Assembly (NCBI RefSeq): GCF_003336805.1
Contig: NZ_QFWJ01000015.1
Coordinates: forward strand, 1-35,335
Reading direction: 5' to 3'
Origin: Marinospirillum perlucidum
Lineage (GTDB): Bacteria; Pseudomonadota; Gammaproteobacteria; Pseudomonadales; Halomonadaceae
DNA length: 35,335 nucleotides
The number at the start of each line of letters is the position of its first letter. Within the stretch, counting starts at the first letter, position 1. Both the position numbers and the translations under genes were made by a program. Under the pieces are notes generated by a model, which worked only from the letters and a program-made list of their open reading frames with translations, ran no database searches and had not been told where the DNA came from. This document shows, piece after piece, positions 1 to 8,137 of this stretch.

Positions 1-192
1 CTGTATAATCACCATATTCCGCAGAAAGCACTGAACCATCATCCACCCATTGAAGCAATGAAAGGGTGGCAAGAAAAACGCCCAGAATTATTTCATAAAC
101 GGGTTGTTAATCATGCGGGACCCGACAGCTATAACAGTTTTGAAAGGCTGATCCATTCAAGTACGAGGAGAAAGCATGAGCCGCCATTTTGA
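1..192 (+). pseudogene. 3' end of an IS481-family transposase, partial
   Basis: The frame that opens the window encodes YNHHIPQKALNHHPPIEAMK and then a KRPELFHKRVVNHAGPDS stretch. This matches the C-terminal end of IS481-family DDE transposases, which normally stop just after a NHxGxD motif. Here there is no stop at that point: the frame continues for about 20 unrelated residues to TGA at 190-192 and overlaps the start of gloA by 17 bases. The terminal repeat and natural stop therefore look lost or altered, and the copy is probably a truncated remnant, though the 5' part lies outside the window. Family is confident from the motif; completeness is unknown. Confidence 0.7.
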
Positions 193-730
193 AGAGGCCC
201 CCGGCCTGAACGAGCAAAGAGATCCGGCCACTAACGAATTCGTCTTCAACCAGACGATGCTGCGTATCAAAGACCCTGAAGTCACCCTGGATTTCTATAC
301 CCGAGTCATGGGGATGACCCTGGTGCGTAAGCTGGATTTCCCGGAGATGGAATTCACGCTCTTCTTCCTGGCTGCTCTCAAGCCTGAAGACGTGGAAAAC
401 TGGTCAAAGGATACTGATGAACGTACCCGGCAAACCTTTGGTCGTCCGGCGATGCTGGAGCTGACTTACAACTGGGGCAGTGAAAAAGATCCTGAGCTGC
501 AGTACCACAACTGCAATGATGAGCCCAAAGGCTTTGGCCATATCGGTTTTGCAGTTCCCGATCTGGATGCAGCCTGCCAGCGCTTTGATGAGCTGGGCGT
601 CAGCTACGTCAAACGCCCCGAGGATGGAAAGATGAAAGACATTGCCTTTATTCGCGACCCCGATGGCTACTGGATAGAAATCTTCGAACCCGCGCGCCTG
701 CCGCAAGGACTCAAGCAACACCTGGGTTAA
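176..730 (+). CDS. gloA: Lactoylglutathione lyase (glyoxalase I)
   Basis: This cytosolic metalloenzyme isomerises the hemithioacetal of methylglyoxal and glutathione to S-lactoylglutathione. The 184-residue protein is the long form, as in eukaryotic and Pseudomonas-type glyoxalase I, with two VOC beta-alpha-beta-beta-beta modules. The four expected metal ligands are visible: Gln26 (FNQTMLRIKD), Glu95 (MLELTYNWG), His122 (GFGHIGFAV) and Glu168 (GYWIEIFEP). The ATG at 176 follows an AGGAG box. The insert between ligands 1 and 2 is typical of the zinc-type long form, though metal choice cannot be read directly. It stands alone between an IS481 remnant and a convergent cupin gene, 22 bp away. Confidence 0.95.
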   Translation: MSRHFEEAPGLNEQRDPATNEFVFNQTMLRIKDPEVTLDFYTRVMGMTLVRKLDFPEMEFTLFFLAALKPEDVENWSKDTDERTRQTFGRPAMLELTYNWGSEKDPELQYHNCNDEPKGFGHIGFAVPDLDAACQRFDELGVSYVKRPEDGKMKDIAFIRDPDGYWIEIFEPARLPQGLKQHLG

Positions 731-752
731 AATTCGGGTTTACACAGCCGCC

Positions 753-1073
753 TCAGGGATAAAAGATCGCCAGCCAGATGGTGGTTTCTCCGGCGGCTGT
801 CCAGGCAACCCGGTGTCGGGTATGCCGGGGTAGCTCAAGATAATTTCCGGCTTTCAGAATGACTTCCCTGCCATCTTCATAGGCAATACACCCCTCTCCC
901 TGAAGCACCAGCACCCATTCGTTTTCTTCCTGGTCATACCAGCCTTCTTCGGGTGAACTCTGACCGTAGGACAAAATCCGCTCAATTCTGACACCTTCAC
1001 TGGTCAGCAGCTCTTCAAATATTTCCTGCTCGGAGGCAGCAGGCACCCGGGAAAAAATATTGGCCTTGGACAT
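753..1073 (-). CDS. Small cupin-domain protein
   Basis: A 106-residue single-domain cupin. The strand pattern EWVLVLQGEGCIAYEDGREV followed by LKAGNYLELPRHTRHRV matches cupin motifs 1 and 2, with His residues in the second motif (PRHTRHRV). The first motif lacks the usual His pair, so metal binding is uncertain and the substrate is unknown. The start is set at the ATG at 1073; a TTG 18 bases upstream is also in frame, but the only Shine-Dalgarno-like GAGG lies just upstream of the ATG. It is divergent from the LysE exporter, sharing an 83-bp intergenic region that contains the 18-bp repeat described separately. Confidence 0.75.
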   Translation of the reverse strand: MSKANIFSRVPAASEQEIFEELLTSEGVRIERILSYGQSSPEEGWYDQEENEWVLVLQGEGCIAYEDGREVILKAGNYLELPRHTRHRVAWTAAGETTIWLAIFYP

Positions 1074-1084
1074 AAGCAATAAAA

Positions 1085-1102
1085 ACCTCAATTTTGTTCA
1101 AT
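1085..1102 (-). repeat. 18-bp motif, inverted copy 1 (possible operator)
   Basis: Read on the minus strand this is ATTGAACAAAATTGAGGT. The identical 18-mer occurs on the plus strand at 2672-2689, upstream of mipA. This copy lies between the divergent cupin and lysE starts, directly in the cupin leader. An AraC regulator gene is encoded between the two copies, so a shared operator is a reasonable inference. A leftover of a rearrangement is the alternative. Confidence 0.5.
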
Positions 1103-1156
1103 CCAGACAGGAAAGGAGTCATTAAACTGGCTGGCATTCTGTTTTGGAGTTCAACC

Positions 1157-1750
1157 ATGAGTCTATCCCTGATTGCATCCATGTCCATTTTTGCTTTGGC
1201 CGCCTCCATCTCACCGGGTCCGGTGAATCTAGTCTGTCTCAGCAGCGGCACCCGCTACCCCCTGTTTCAGGGACTGGTATTCGTGACCGGAGCAACCCTG
1301 GGATTCATTGCACTCTTCATCGCAGTGGGGCTGGGCCTCTATTCCCTGATGCTGCAATTTCCGCTTTTGCAGGAGGTGCTGCGCTGGGCCGGGGTGGCCT
1401 TTCTACTCTATTTAAGCTTGCAGCTGGCCAGGGATAACGGCGAGCTGCCCAGTGCGGAAGGACGCCCGGCACCGGGCTTTTGGACAGGTGCCCTGATGCA
1501 GGCCTTGAATCCCAAAGCCTGGTTAGCTGCAGCCTCGGGGATCGGGGCCTATACCTCAGGCCAGGGGGTTGAGGAATTACTGGTTTTTACCGCCCTCTAT
1601 TTACCCATCTGCTGGCTGTCCCTGGCTTCCTGGGTTTATGCCGGAGCCTTCTTGCGCCGTCATATCAGCCAGCCGCGTAACCTCATGCTGCTGAATCGCC
1701 TGCTGGCCCTGTTACTGGCAGCCACCTGTCTGTATTTAATCCTGGAGTAA
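1157..1750 (+). CDS. LysE/RhtB-family amino-acid (metabolite) exporter
   Basis: A 197-residue inner-membrane protein with about six hydrophobic segments and the family signature near the N-terminus (ASISPGPVNLVCLSSGTRYP) plus QALNPKAWLAA in the middle; both are typical of LysE/RhtB exporters of amino acids or related metabolites. The substrate cannot be read from sequence. The ATG at 1157 is preceded by GGAG at a good distance; a longer frame from a TTG at 1094 has no ribosome site. The 3' end overlaps the convergent AraC gene by 15 bp. A neighbouring AraC regulator and cupin suggest a small inducible export unit. Confidence 0.88.
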   Translation: MSLSLIASMSIFALAASISPGPVNLVCLSSGTRYPLFQGLVFVTGATLGFIALFIAVGLGLYSLMLQFPLLQEVLRWAGVAFLLYLSLQLARDNGELPSAEGRPAPGFWTGALMQALNPKAWLAAASGIGAYTSGQGVEELLVFTALYLPICWLSLASWVYAGAFLRRHISQPRNLMLLNRLLALLLAATCLYLILE

Positions 1751-2566
1751 AGCCTGGCGGTACTGGTTGGGTGTCGCCGCCCAAAGTCGCTTGAAGGTGC
1801 GCTGAAAATGCGCCTGGTCTGAGAAACCGGCCAAGAGCGCTGCCTCGGCAATCGGCTGCCCTTGTTGCAGGGCCTGACGTCCCCGTTCAACACGGCGGTT
1901 GATCAGGTAGGCATGGGGCGTTAACCCCAAGTGCTGGCGAAACACACGAATCAAGTGACCTTCACTGTAACCCGATACCCGACAAAGGTCCTCCAGAGAG
2001 ACTTCCAGGGATGCGGAAGCATGCAGATAGGCTTCTACCGCCAACAAACCCTGGGGTTTGCTGGCTGGGTTGGTCACTGGCTTTAAATCCGGCAAAAGCC
2101 GGGCAAGAAAAGCCACTAGCTGCTGCTCTTTTTCTTCCACCGCCACGGTTACATCCACCAGGGTTTCAGCCACTTGGCACATAGCCGCATGATGCTGAGA
2201 GGCTCGAAACACCGGAGTGGAAAAATCCTCCCACACTGGTTGATCCAACCCGCCCAGCTGAAAGCGCAACTGGGCCAGCCAGTCCTTATCCACATAGAGC
2301 ATCCAATAGCCCCAGGCAGAAGAAGTCAGGGGATTGCAGGCATGCACCCATTCGGGGTTGATCACCACCAGATCACCTGTCTCGATTGCATGAGTTTGGC
2401 CCGCATAACAAAAATCACTGCGGCCACGAGTAATGGCACCCAAAGACCACTGGCGATGGCTGTGGGGTGCATAACACAATCCTTGGCCCGCCTGGAGTTG
2501 GCGCAGTTCAACAAAGGGCAGACGCGCATCTCGCCAAAAAAGAGGCTTATTCAGTGTTCCCGACAC
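1736..2566 (-). CDS. AraC-family transcriptional regulator with N-terminal cupin sensor
   Basis: A 276-residue regulator. The N-terminal half is an AraC-type ligand-binding cupin (HSHRQWSLGAITRGRSDF, then GDLVVINPEWVHACNP). The C-terminal ~100 residues carry two helix-turn-helix motifs (LEDLCRVSGYSEGHLIRVFR and AALLAGFSDQAHFQRTFKR), ending in the usual TPNQYR tail. The GTG start at 2566 is chosen because AAAGGAGAAG stands six bases upstream; the in-frame TTG at 2629 has no such site. It converges on lysE with 15-bp overlap and is flanked by two copies of an 18-bp motif. Likely targets are the lysE/cupin and mipA promoters (inference). Confidence 0.88.
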   Translation of the reverse strand: MSGTLNKPLFWRDARLPFVELRQLQAGQGLCYAPHSHRQWSLGAITRGRSDFCYAGQTHAIETGDLVVINPEWVHACNPLTSSAWGYWMLYVDKDWLAQLRFQLGGLDQPVWEDFSTPVFRASQHHAAMCQVAETLVDVTVAVEEKEQQLVAFLARLLPDLKPVTNPASKPQGLLAVEAYLHASASLEVSLEDLCRVSGYSEGHLIRVFRQHLGLTPHAYLINRRVERGRQALQQGQPIAEAALLAGFSDQAHFQRTFKRLWAATPNQYRQALLQD

Positions 2567-2671
2567 GGACTTCTCCTTTAGATGGAAGGGCTCTTCACCA
2601 GTGGGCAAGGATAAAAACAACCTGATCAAGCCCCTTTACCGGGCCAGGCTAGCAGGTCACTGGCCCCGTCT

Positions 2672-2689
2672 ATTGAACAAAATTGAGGT
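2672..2689 (+). repeat. 18-bp motif, inverted copy 2 (possible operator)
   Basis: ATTGAACAAAATTGAGGT, an exact inverted match to 1085-1102. It lies 105 bp upstream of the divergent AraC start and about 120 bp upstream of the mipA start, in the 245-bp gap between them, which shows no other gene. Confidence 0.5.
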
Positions 2690-2811
2690 CTTCGCTTTTT
2701 TACAATTTCTTCAGGTTCTCCTGGCCTAACCTGCCCCACGATTGCTGGATGAAACATTGCTATTCATCAGACAGCAAGAAAACCGCGTTAACCCATCAGG
2801 AAATCCCGAAG

Positions 2812-3576
2812 ATGTCAGTCCTTTCTAAATCCCCATTCTTGCTGGCCATTCTTGGCTGGATAACCAGCTGCTCCCTGGCTCTGGCCGAAGAACCAGGGTC
2901 ACTGCAAGTTCAACTGGGTTTGGCCAGCTCGGCCAATACCAGTTTTTATCAGGAAGTCGGCAAAGAGTATTATCTCTTTCCACTTGTCATTGCCGAATAC
3001 CAGGCATTTTATCTGCGAGGCACTCACGGCGGCTATCGTTTTTACGAAGGCGATGCTGGACAGACCCTCGGCTTGGAAATTAGACGCACTTTTGATGGTT
3101 ATGCCGGTGAAGATGCCAAGTATCTGAACGGCATGAATGAAAGGAAGGCGGCCTGGGAAGCTGGCCTGGCCTACCAAACACCCTGGCTCGGAGGTGAGCT
3201 GAAAGCCCAACTGCTCCAGGACATCAGTGACCGGCATCAAGGTCTGTCAGCCCGAGTTGAGTTTGAACGTCTTGCCTGGATGAATTCCTCTCATCTACTA
3301 ACCTGGTATGTCGGCAGTGAATACTGGGATACCCGTAAAACCGAATATTACTTTGGTGTGGAAACCCTCGAGACACTTCCCCATCGCCCCAGCTACCGTC
3401 CCGAAGACAGCTATACCGGCTTTATTGGCACCAATTTTTTCAGACAACTGACCCCAAAACTCACCCTGATTATCAGTGGTGAATACCTGCTTGCCAGTTC
3501 AGCCATTGCCGACAGTCCGCTCACCACTCGTGAAGACCAGTGGTCAGCCTATGGCGGTATTTTTTATCAATTCTAA
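2812..3576 (+). CDS. MipA/OmpV-family outer-membrane protein
   Basis: A 254-residue exported protein. The N-terminus is a clear Sec signal (hydrophobic FLLAILGWITSCSLALA, cleavage before EEPGS). The mature part alternates in the manner of a beta-barrel and contains family-like segments (GKEYYLFPLVIAEYQAFYLR, GLEIRRTFDGY, AYGGIFYQF ending in Phe), as in MipA/OmpV, a scaffold or porin-like outer-membrane protein. The ATG at 2812 has AGGA upstream and starts the signal peptide; in-frame starts further upstream would add a charged tail before it. It probably belongs to the AraC-controlled locus on its left. Family assignment is good, exact function unknown. Confidence 0.78.
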   Translation: MSVLSKSPFLLAILGWITSCSLALAEEPGSLQVQLGLASSANTSFYQEVGKEYYLFPLVIAEYQAFYLRGTHGGYRFYEGDAGQTLGLEIRRTFDGYAGEDAKYLNGMNERKAAWEAGLAYQTPWLGGELKAQLLQDISDRHQGLSARVEFERLAWMNSSHLLTWYVGSEYWDTRKTEYYFGVETLETLPHRPSYRPEDSYTGFIGTNFFRQLTPKLTLIISGEYLLASSAIADSPLTTREDQWSAYGGIFYQF

Positions 3577-3602
3577 TCAACTTCATCAGGAAATTAATCA
3601 TC

Positions 3603-4466
3603 GTGAACCCATCAACTCATTCAAGATTCACTTATCAACCTAGCGCCTACTTTCTGGCAGTACTGATCAGCACCACCCTGCTTTGGGGCCTGGGCGGCTA
3701 CATGAGTTTCACAACCCGGTGGGTTGATTACTATATGCTCCCCTTGCTTCTGGGACTAATGATGCCTGCTGTTTTCGCAGTGGTATTTATTTGGCGACAA
3801 AAAAGCCAACCGATGAAGCAGGATTTTCTTTATCGAGTCTTCAGTATTCGTTTGATTCGGCCCCGGGTATTTATTGGATCTCTCTTGATCATGCCTTTTT
3901 CCGTGATCATGGCCATTCTTCTTTCTCTGGCTCTGGGAGGCTCTGCCGAACAATTTCAATTCTCTGGCGCTTTCTCTTTTAGCACCGGCTTTGTACCGGT
4001 ATTAGCGCTTTTTCTTCTTGCGGCTGTTTTTGAGGAGCTGGGCTGGCGGGGCTATGGGTTTGAAAGTTTGGAAAAAGACCGCAGTTTTTTAAAAGCCTGC
4101 ATAATTTTTGGTATCCTCTGGTCCTTATGGCACCTTCCCTTGCTGGCAGTCAATGACTCCTATCAATATAAAATTTACCAGCAAAACCCCTGGTTTGCTG
4201 CCAATTTCTTTATAGGCACTGCTTTGATGGGCATCCTGGTTTCTTGGGTTTGTCACATTAATAACCGTAGCATCCTGGCTACTATTGTCTTTCATTTTGT
4301 TATTAATTTGTCGCAGGAAATGTTCAGCATGACCCAGGAAACCAAATGCTTACAGACACTGGTTCTTGCGGTAATAACAGGCATTATTATTTTTGTGCAA
4401 AAACCTCTGTTTCTCAACAAGCCTTCTGGCCCAGAATTTAATCAAAATCCTTTACCAATAAAATAA
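3603..4466 (+). CDS. CPBP-family intramembrane metalloprotease
   Basis: A polytopic membrane protein of 287 residues with the three CPBP/Abi motifs of intramembrane glutamate proteases: EELGWRGYG, then the WSLWHLP histidine and a later FHFVIN histidine. Related proteins include Rce1-type prenyl proteases and bacteriocin-immunity proteins; the substrate here is unknown. The GTG at 3603 is taken as start (AGGA upstream, spacing about 11); an earlier start at 3540 would overlap mipA by 37 bp and add a hydrophobic stretch. It follows mipA by 26 bp in the same direction. Its 3' end overlaps the convergent AraC gene by 15 bp. Confidence 0.82.
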   Translation: MNPSTHSRFTYQPSAYFLAVLISTTLLWGLGGYMSFTTRWVDYYMLPLLLGLMMPAVFAVVFIWRQKSQPMKQDFLYRVFSIRLIRPRVFIGSLLIMPFSVIMAILLSLALGGSAEQFQFSGAFSFSTGFVPVLALFLLAAVFEELGWRGYGFESLEKDRSFLKACIIFGILWSLWHLPLLAVNDSYQYKIYQQNPWFAANFFIGTALMGILVSWVCHINNRSILATIVFHFVINLSQEMFSMTQETKCLQTLVLAVITGIIIFVQKPLFLNKPSGPEFNQNPLPIK

Positions 4467-5429
4467 CTGGCTGGTTTCCCCGGCATGGCTTTTCAGGTAG
4501 GCACCTGGGGTCATGCCGGCAAAGCGTTTAAAATCACGGATAAAATGAGCCTGATCAAAGTAGCCACAATGATAAGCCAGCTGGGTCAAATTAATAGGCT
4601 GCTGCTCTTCTATGGCTTTTTGCAAGAGTCCGTGAGCATATTGAAATTTAAGGTTCGTCTGCATTTTTTTGAAAGACATGCCATAGATTTCCTGATACTG
4701 CTTTTGCAGCCAACGCTCGCTTTTATTGAAGTAGTTAGCCTGCTGACCCAGGCTTCCATTCAAATCAGGCAAAGAAGTAAACAAGCGTGAACCAGCATCA
4801 AGTGTGGATTCTCGGGAAGCGAGCTGCTTGAGCAGATACTCTTCTGCAATCGCAACCAGTTGCAAGCCACTGACGGCTGCTTCCATTCTTTCAAGCATCA
4901 GGCTGGCTGAAGTCGCCCCTAGCAAATCTGCTAATTGCAAATCCTCCTTCCAAACTTCTTGTGGTGATATTTGAAACAGCTGATAAAGCGTATTCGGAAA
5001 GAGATCTATTTTAAGATTTTTAATTGGGCGACAGGTCCGTTTACTGGGAAGCTGATAGATATCAAACCAGCTTCCCAACCCCTGCTTCACATAGGTTCGC
5101 TTTCGAATAGCCCTGGATTGCGAGGAAGCCCGGGCAGAATCAAAAGCAAAAAAGCCCTGGTCATCCTTGACCTCACTCAAGTCGCCGTAGAACTCAAAAT
5201 ACAACTGCGTCATTATTGTGGGGTAGGCACGGGTAATAAAGTGGGCTTCTTGCTCATAGATACAGCCAACCGAATAGGTGTAGCTGGCAACAAAGGGAAC
5301 AAGCTGCTCGTGCCGAGGCTGACAGCTGCCGTAATCAGCCCAGGATTGACCACCCTGAGACTCAGCCAGACGTTCCAGCCTTTCAGTTTCACTCATTAAA
5401 CCCGGTGGGTCCGGCTCAAACCTGTTCAT
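4452..5429 (-). CDS. AraC-family transcriptional regulator
   Basis: A 325-residue regulator. The C-terminal domain has the paired helix-turn-helix pattern (second motif LTQLAYHCGYFDQAHFIRDFKR) followed by FAGMTPGAYL. The N-terminal ~200 residues resemble the DUF6597-like sensor region found in some AraC proteins, but I do not recognise a ligand. The start at 5429 is preferred because GGAGAGG lies eight bases upstream; an earlier ATG at 5450 overlaps the draT stop as ATGA but has no ribosome site. It lies 17 bp downstream of draT in the same direction, so the two are probably co-transcribed. Whether it regulates draT/draG is unknown. Confidence 0.85.
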   Translation of the reverse strand: MNRFEPDPPGLMSETERLERLAESQGGQSWADYGSCQPRHEQLVPFVASYTYSVGCIYEQEAHFITRAYPTIMTQLYFEFYGDLSEVKDDQGFFAFDSARASSQSRAIRKRTYVKQGLGSWFDIYQLPSKRTCRPIKNLKIDLFPNTLYQLFQISPQEVWKEDLQLADLLGATSASLMLERMEAAVSGLQLVAIAEEYLLKQLASRESTLDAGSRLFTSLPDLNGSLGQQANYFNKSERWLQKQYQEIYGMSFKKMQTNLKFQYAHGLLQKAIEEQQPINLTQLAYHCGYFDQAHFIRDFKRFAGMTPGAYLKSHAGETSQLFYW

Positions 5430-5446
5430 AACAACAACCTCTCCAG

Positions 5447-6325
5447 TCATCGCTGCAGGTAGGTTCGATAAACCCCGCCGATGACCAGGTATTCCTCTTC
5501 CCCTTTGAGGATATTGGGTAAGAGGTCCGGAAAGTAAAGCAGCTTGGCGGTGGGTACACGGGTTTCCAGTATCCAGTCACCAAAGCTGCCAGCCAGTTCC
5601 CGGTCACTACTGAAGGAGTTGAGATTGTTCAATAACAGCAGTTCTGCGCCCTCTTCCCCCTGCGCCAGCCGATCCCGATCGGGGATGTTATTAACCCCGC
5701 GATAAAGCAGCCAGTGGTGTTTCTCCGGCCAGCGCCGAGCCAATTCATACTGGCAGTAGGTATAGAGTAGATCCAGCTGCGACTCGAGGGCATTGGCGTT
5801 ATACAGCCCCCGAGCCACATCTGCCTGATAGGCTGCATAGCTGGCATCTTCATAGTCCTTAAGCAAGCCACCATGGTAGCGCGTTAAAAGACCGAAACGT
5901 GATTCCACCCAGCGTTTGAGGACAGCCGCTTCGATTCCATCCGGGTTAAACATCCAGCCCCGCAACAGCCGCAGATAATCGGCCTTGGCCCGCTTGCGGC
6001 GCTGACTGGCCGGATCAAAACCCGCCTCTTCAACCTGATCCAATAAAAAGGCAGAACTCATATACTGACGAAAATGCAGGCCGCGCTCTTCCGGGGAATC
6101 CAGGCGATCCAGGGCAGCAAAGAGTTGGCGATTAAGGGGAAGAACACTATCCAGTTGCAGTTCGATGGGTTGCATCTGGAAAGTCAGGCTACCCAGGATC
6201 ACACTGGGCAGATTACAGCGATTCAATGGACTGCGAGCAGAGGCAGGCAGGGTAGCGCGGCCTGCAGCCAGGTCAGACAGGGTGTTGCGGTGGATCAAGA
6301 CGGTCATGGCCCTATCAGTTATCAT
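5447..6325 (-). CDS. draT: NAD+--dinitrogen-reductase ADP-D-ribosyltransferase (DraT-like)
   Basis: In nitrogen fixers DraT transfers ADP-ribose from NAD+ to an arginine of the nitrogenase Fe protein, switching it off. The 292-residue product carries the strongly conserved block SPLNRCNLPSVILGSLTFQ near residue 40. It also has an ADP-ribosyltransferase-like catalytic set: HWLLYRGVNN (Arg), NNLNSFSSDRE (Ser motif) and GEEEYLVIGGV (Glu motif). Length fits the family. Both candidate starts (6325 and 6307) have weak ribosome sites. It is divergent from draG across only 63 bp, whereas classical dra genes are in one operon. No nif gene is in the window, so the target protein is not established here. 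Confidence 0.88.
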   Translation of the reverse strand: MITDRAMTVLIHRNTLSDLAAGRATLPASARSPLNRCNLPSVILGSLTFQMQPIELQLDSVLPLNRQLFAALDRLDSPEERGLHFRQYMSSAFLLDQVEEAGFDPASQRRKRAKADYLRLLRGWMFNPDGIEAAVLKRWVESRFGLLTRYHGGLLKDYEDASYAAYQADVARGLYNANALESQLDLLYTYCQYELARRWPEKHHWLLYRGVNNIPDRDRLAQGEEGAELLLLNNLNSFSSDRELAGSFGDWILETRVPTAKLLYFPDLLPNILKGEEEYLVIGGVYRTYLQR

Positions 6326-6388
6326 CCCAAGGATTCAAAAGCCTTAGGATAACCTGATTCAGGATCGACGCCAGGAGAAAATCGCGCA

Positions 6389-7291
6389 ATGCTTGACCGA
6401 CAACAAAGATACCGAGGCAGCCTCTTGGGACTGGCTGCCGGTGATGCGCTGGGAACCACCCTGGAATTCCGCGAACGTGGCAGCTTTAAACCCCTGACGG
6501 ACATGATCGGCGGTGGCCCTTTCTTTCTCCAGGCCGGGCAATGGACCGATGACACCTCCATGGCCCTGTGTCTGGCGCATTCGCTTCTGGAAAAACAGGG
6601 CTTTGATGCCGATGACCAGATGCAACGCTACTGCGCCTGGCGCGACAAGGGTTACATGAGCAGCAATGGCCGCTGTTTTGATATCGGGGTGACGGTTTCT
6701 GAAGCCATCAGCCAGTACCTGGCCACCGGCAATCCCTATTCGGGCTCGACCAATCCCTTTTCAGCAGGTAACGGTTCCTTGATGCGTCTGGCTCCCGTGG
6801 TGATGTATTTCAGCCCTGATGCTGAAAAAGCCCTGCATTACGCAGGCGAGAGTTCACGTACGACCCACGCAGCCAAGGAATGCATCGATGCCTGCCGCTA
6901 TTTTGCCGCACTTTTACATACGGCTTTTGCCGGTGAAGTCAGCAAGGAAGCCTTGCTGGCCACCGACCTCTATACCCCGACCAGCAAAAAGGTAACTGCC
7001 ATTTCCCAGGGCAGCTATCGGGATAAAAGCCGGGATCAGATCAAGGGCAGCGGCTATGTCATTGACTGCCTGGAAGCTGCGCTCTGGTGTTTCTTGAACA
7101 CGGATTCGCTGGAAGAGGCTTTACTGCTGGCCGCGAATCTGGGTGATGATGCCGACACCACGGCAGCCGTTTGTGGTCAACTGGCCGGGGCCTGGTATGG
7201 TGAAGCCGGTCTACCCAGCCACTGGCTGGAAAAGCTGACCCAGGCAGAAGAGATTGGCCTGCTGGCCGAACGCCTCTGCAAGAGTCAGTAA
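6389..7291 (+). CDS. draG: ADP-ribosylglycohydrolase (DraG-like)
   Basis: DraG removes ADP-ribose from arginine and reverses DraT. The 300-residue protein shows the two metal-binding signatures of the family: GLAAGDALGTTLEFR and AGQWTDDTSMALCLA at the N-terminal end, and NLGDDADTTAAVCGQLAGAWYG near the C-terminus, whose acidic residues coordinate the dinuclear metal centre. SAGNGSLMRLAPV is also conserved. An AGGAG box stands 11 bases before the ATG at 6389. Pairing with draT strongly supports the DraG call over other ADP-ribosylglycohydrolases. The gene ends 11 bp before the convergent dioxygenase gene, with no evident terminator. Confidence 0.92.
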   Translation: MLDRQQRYRGSLLGLAAGDALGTTLEFRERGSFKPLTDMIGGGPFFLQAGQWTDDTSMALCLAHSLLEKQGFDADDQMQRYCAWRDKGYMSSNGRCFDIGVTVSEAISQYLATGNPYSGSTNPFSAGNGSLMRLAPVVMYFSPDAEKALHYAGESSRTTHAAKECIDACRYFAALLHTAFAGEVSKEALLATDLYTPTSKKVTAISQGSYRDKSRDQIKGSGYVIDCLEAALWCFLNTDSLEEALLLAANLGDDADTTAAVCGQLAGAWYGEAGLPSHWLEKLTQAEEIGLLAERLCKSQ

Positions 7292-7302
7292 AAACCACAC
7301 GA

Positions 7303-8112
7303 TCAGACTGTTCGCTGCCAGTAGAACATGCCGGAATCCTTGCCGATAATCCGGGCCGGAAAACTCAGTTCACGGGCTTTGCCAGCCAGGCCATAGCAAA
7401 CATGCAGGGGCAGCAGATGCTCCTCACGCGGATGACAAAAACGTGCTGAGGGGGCTGCTTCCCAGTTCACCAGGCGTTCACGGCGCTCGGCTTCCGTCAG
7501 TTCAGTCGAACCACAGGTTTCTTCCAGCCAGGTTTCAAAAGCCTGGTTGCGGGCATCAATTTCCGGATTTCCCCGCATAAAAAAGGCCCCCATGTTATGG
7601 AAAGAAAACCCTGAACCCACCACTAGCAGACGCGGGTAATCCACTTTTTGCAGCGCCTCACCCAAAGCCAGATGGGTTTCTGCATCCAGGTTATTGACCA
7701 GAGATAGCTGAATACAGGGAATATCCGCCTGCGGATACATCAGCTTCAAAGGGACAAAGAGACCGTGATCAAACCCGCGCTCTTCATCCAACTGCACCGG
7801 GATGCCGGCAGTCTGTAAAGCTGAATATACCTGCTGCGCCAGCACGGGCTCACCAGCACAGGGATACTCGATTTCATAGCTCTCTGGTGGAAAGCCATAA
7901 TAATCATAAATCAGTGAAGGCTGGGGGCCAGAGGTAATCGTAGCCACCTTTTCCTCCCAATGGGCACTGACCACCAGAATCGCATCCGGTTTTTCCAGGG
8001 TTGCAGCCAGATTTTGCAACTGGCTCACCATCTCCTGGTGGCCAGGATCACCCAACAGAGGCATCGGCCCACCCCCGTGAGAAATATAAACCACATCAGT
8101 TGTCTGACTCAT
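7303..8112 (-). CDS. YgiD/LigB-type extradiol dioxygenase (4,5-DOPA dioxygenase family)
   Basis: A 269-residue cytosolic member of the class III extradiol dioxygenase superfamily that in E. coli is YgiD. Metal-ligand histidines stand in conserved places: His12 (YISHGGGPMPL), His51 (SAHWEE) and His227 (RFCHPREEHLLPL), with GFDHG at 113-117. Family members open catechol-type rings such as DOPA; the native substrate is unknown. The ATG at 8112 is preceded by AGGAG nine bases upstream, which favours it over the in-frame TTG at 8118. A MITE-like repeat separates it from the hydroquinone reductase gene; together with DoxX and LysR the context suggests quinone or catechol handling. Confidence 0.9.
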   Translation of the reverse strand: MSQTTDVVYISHGGGPMPLLGDPGHQEMVSQLQNLAATLEKPDAILVVSAHWEEKVATITSGPQPSLIYDYYGFPPESYEIEYPCAGEPVLAQQVYSALQTAGIPVQLDEERGFDHGLFVPLKLMYPQADIPCIQLSLVNNLDAETHLALGEALQKVDYPRLLVVGSGFSFHNMGAFFMRGNPEIDARNQAFETWLEETCGSTELTEAERRERLVNWEAAPSARFCHPREEHLLPLHVCYGLAGKARELSFPARIIGKDSGMFYWQRTV

Positions 8113-8137
8113 AAACAATGACTCCTATAATGGCGTA

